Below, one piece after another: positions 4,261 through 5,739 of a stretch of DNA of 5,739 nt. The notes beneath the pieces were generated by a model that worked only from the letters and a program-made list of their open reading frames with translations, did no database searches and was not told the origin of the DNA. The translations under genes and the position numbers were made by a program. Source of the DNA: CAVVIO01 sp963748095 (GTDB taxonomy: Bacteria > Bacteroidota > Bacteroidia > Bacteroidales > UBA10428); assembly GCA_963748095.1 (NCBI GenBank), contig CAVVIO010000031.1, forward strand, positions 1-5,739, in the 5' to 3' direction. Each line of letters begins with the position of its first letter. The first letter of the stretch is position 1.

Positions 4261-5634
4261 ATGATCCTTATTGTTGATGATGACATAGCTGTTCGAACCT
4301 CTTTAAGCCTGCTATTAAAACAATCGGGTTTTTTACCGCTTAGTGCTTCCAATCCCGGTGAAGGGATGACGATACTGGCAGATGAAAAGCCGGAAGCGGT
4401 TATTCTCGATCTGAACTTCGGGAATACTACTTCAGGAGAAGAAGGGTTAGCATTCCTGGAAAAGATTAAAACGATGTATCCCGGAATTCCGGTGATTCTT
4501 ATAACTGCCTGGGCTTCTATTTCCCTTGCAGTAGAAGGCATAAAAAAGGGAGCGTTCGATTTTGTCAGCAAACCCTGGGATAATAACGATCTGCTGAAAA
4601 CCATTCATACGGCTATTGAACTTAATAAAGAACATGGGATTAGCAGGGAAAAGAAAAGAAACGAGCTGGATAAGAAATTTAACTTTAAAGGTATTATCGG
4701 GGAGGATAGCAAGTTAACAGAAATATTGGAGACTATCGGTCGGGTAAGCAAAACAGATGCTCCTGTTTTAATACTGGGGGAAAGCGGTACAGGAAAAGAA
4801 TTGATTGCTGAAGCGATTCACAATAATAGCCCCCGTAAGAATGCTCCTTTTGTCAAAGTGAACCTCGGTGGAATTTCTTCGAGCCTGTTCGAGAGTGAAA
4901 TGTTCGGACATAAAAAAGGGGCTTTTACCGATGCGTATTCCGACCGGAAGGGCAGGTTCGAACTGGCCGACCAGGGGACCATCTTTCTGGATGAGATTGG
5001 CGATCTTGACTTTAATTCACAGGTAAAACTTTTAAGGGTTCTGCAGGATAAAACTTACCAGGTGTTAGGTGAAAGTGCTTCGCGCAGAACTGATGTGAGG
5101 ATAATTTGTGCTACCAACAGGGACCTGAAAGAAATGGTAAATAAAGGAACATTCAGGGAAGATCTTTTTTACCGTATTAACCTTATTACCGTTAATATTC
5201 CACCACTTCGTGATCGCAAAAATGACATTGCTTTGCTGATCCGGTTTTTTATGAAAAACCTCGAAGGAATTTATAATACAGGAGATATAATTGTAAATAA
5301 TAAAACTATAAAGTGGTTACAGAATATGTCTTATCCGGGCAACATACGTGAATTGAAAAACCTGGTAGAACGTACGTGGTTACTTGCCGGTAAAAATGAA
5401 TTGGATATACCTGATTTCGAAAAAGCACTGGAACAAACTTCACATTCACTGAAATCAACTAATTTTCCCGATCCCGGCACAATGACGCTGGATGAAATTG
5501 AGAAGGAAATGATAGTAAAAGCCTATGATAAATACCGGGGCAACATTTCAAAGATTGCCAAATCATTGGGACTTAGCAGGGGAGCGCTGTACAGAAGACT
5601 GGATAAGTACGGGATATCGTATGACAGGGAGTAG
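4261..5634 (+). CDS. Sigma-54-dependent response regulator, NtrC family (REC-AAA+-Fis HTH)
   Basis: This cytoplasmic two-component regulator, when phosphorylated, would use ATP to open sigma-54 promoter complexes. Residues 1-120 are a receiver domain with acidic pocket DDD (6-8), phosphoacceptor Asp50, Thr82 and Lys104. Residues about 143-370 are the AAA+ domain: Walker A GESGTGKE (173-180), sigma-54-contact loop GAFTDA (220-225) in place of GAFTGA, Walker B IFLDE (241-245), sensor I Asn286, arginine fingers Arg299 and Arg305, and sensor II GNIREL with Arg363. Residues about 410-452 form a Fis-type helix-turn-helix (NISKIAKSLGLSRGALYRRL). The length of 457 residues is normal for the family. 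One oddity is the loop after Asp50 (LNFGNTTSGEEG), which is about four residues longer than the usual DxxMPxxxG and lacks its proline. The partner histidine kinase is not in the window and may lie downstream. The target is inferred to be this or a nearby transport operon. Confidence 0.96.
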   Translation: MILIVDDDIAVRTSLSLLLKQSGFLPLSASNPGEGMTILADEKPEAVILDLNFGNTTSGEEGLAFLEKIKTMYPGIPVILITAWASISLAVEGIKKGAFDFVSKPWDNNDLLKTIHTAIELNKEHGISREKKRNELDKKFNFKGIIGEDSKLTEILETIGRVSKTDAPVLILGESGTGKELIAEAIHNNSPRKNAPFVKVNLGGISSSLFESEMFGHKKGAFTDAYSDRKGRFELADQGTIFLDEIGDLDFNSQVKLLRVLQDKTYQVLGESASRRTDVRIICATNRDLKEMVNKGTFREDLFYRINLITVNIPPLRDRKNDIALLIRFFMKNLEGIYNTGDIIVNNKTIKWLQNMSYPGNIRELKNLVERTWLLAGKNELDIPDFEKALEQTSHSLKSTNFPDPGTMTLDEIEKEMIVKAYDKYRGNISKIAKSLGLSRGALYRRLDKYGISYDRE

Positions 5635-5664
5635 TGAGAAATGAATTTAATAATGTATAATTTA

Positions 5665-5739
5665 CGAATCGTGAATCAGTAATCGAATATCGCAAATCTG
5701 ATTTTTGAATCACGATTTTCGATATTTGATTTTCGATTT
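5665..5739. repeat. AT-rich inverted-repeat sequence after the regulator gene
   Basis: The tail downstream of the regulator is built of CGA/ATC/GAT words and contains several inverted repeats. AATCGTGA (5667-5674) pairs with TCACGATT (5710-5717), and ATCAG (5675-5679) with CTGAT (5698-5702) nested inside it. ATCGAATATCG (5682-5692) pairs with CGATATTTGAT (5720-5730) with one G-T, and this pairing crosses the first. It could be a small degenerate mobile repeat or an intergenic repeat family. It is not GC-rich and has no clear terminator form. It runs to the window edge, so its full extent is unknown. Confidence 0.5.

Noticed and set aside
4221..4635. Minus-strand open frames over the regulator gene
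   Set aside because: They are shadows of a clearly coding receiver/AAA+ gene and show no recognisable motifs.

Overview
The window looks like chromosomal DNA from a Bacteroidota (Bacteroidetes) bacterium. The grounds are AT-rich sequence, start codons preceded by A/T-rich leaders without a Shine-Dalgarno motif, and gene types common in that phylum: a large twin-FtsX ABC permease, a MacB/LolD-type ATPase and an NtrC-type response regulator. The phylum is an inference from style; no species can be named from the sequence.

Layout, all genes on the + strand. Bases 1-2290 are the 3' part of an ABC permease gene that runs off the left edge. Bases 2291-2527 and 3173-3465 are two halves of an array of short palindromic REP-like hairpins (11 recognisable copies). 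Between them (2528-3172) lies a REP-associated tyrosine transposase (RAYT, HUH/Y1 family). Bases 3466-4134 encode the ABC ATPase. Bases 4135-4260 are a regulatory gap with a good sigma-54 (-24/-12) promoter candidate and alternating AATGG/CCATT half-sites. Bases 4261-5634 encode a complete sigma-54-dependent response regulator (REC, AAA+, Fis-type HTH). The last ~105 bases are AT-rich inverted-repeat sequence with no gene.

How the parts fit. The permease and ATPase probably belong to one MacB/LolCDE-like (type VII) ABC system acting at the inner membrane. The regulator next to them probably controls this or a neighbouring operon with a histidine kinase not present in the window. The RAYT and its hairpins appear to be a separate selfish or domesticated module that settled directly after the permease stop codon and separated permease from ATPase by about 1.2 kb.

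The most interesting item is the REP/RAYT module. The hairpins recur with an almost exact 88-base period on both sides of the transposase gene. They occur in two orientations as inverted pairs with a fixed 9-base spacer. Their stems change in a compensated way, and a GGTN tetranucleotide sits at the 5' foot of nearly every copy, in the place where GTAG sits in the studied REP systems. RAYTs and REPs as a class are known; this particular repeat family and its GGTN foot are not ones I recognise.
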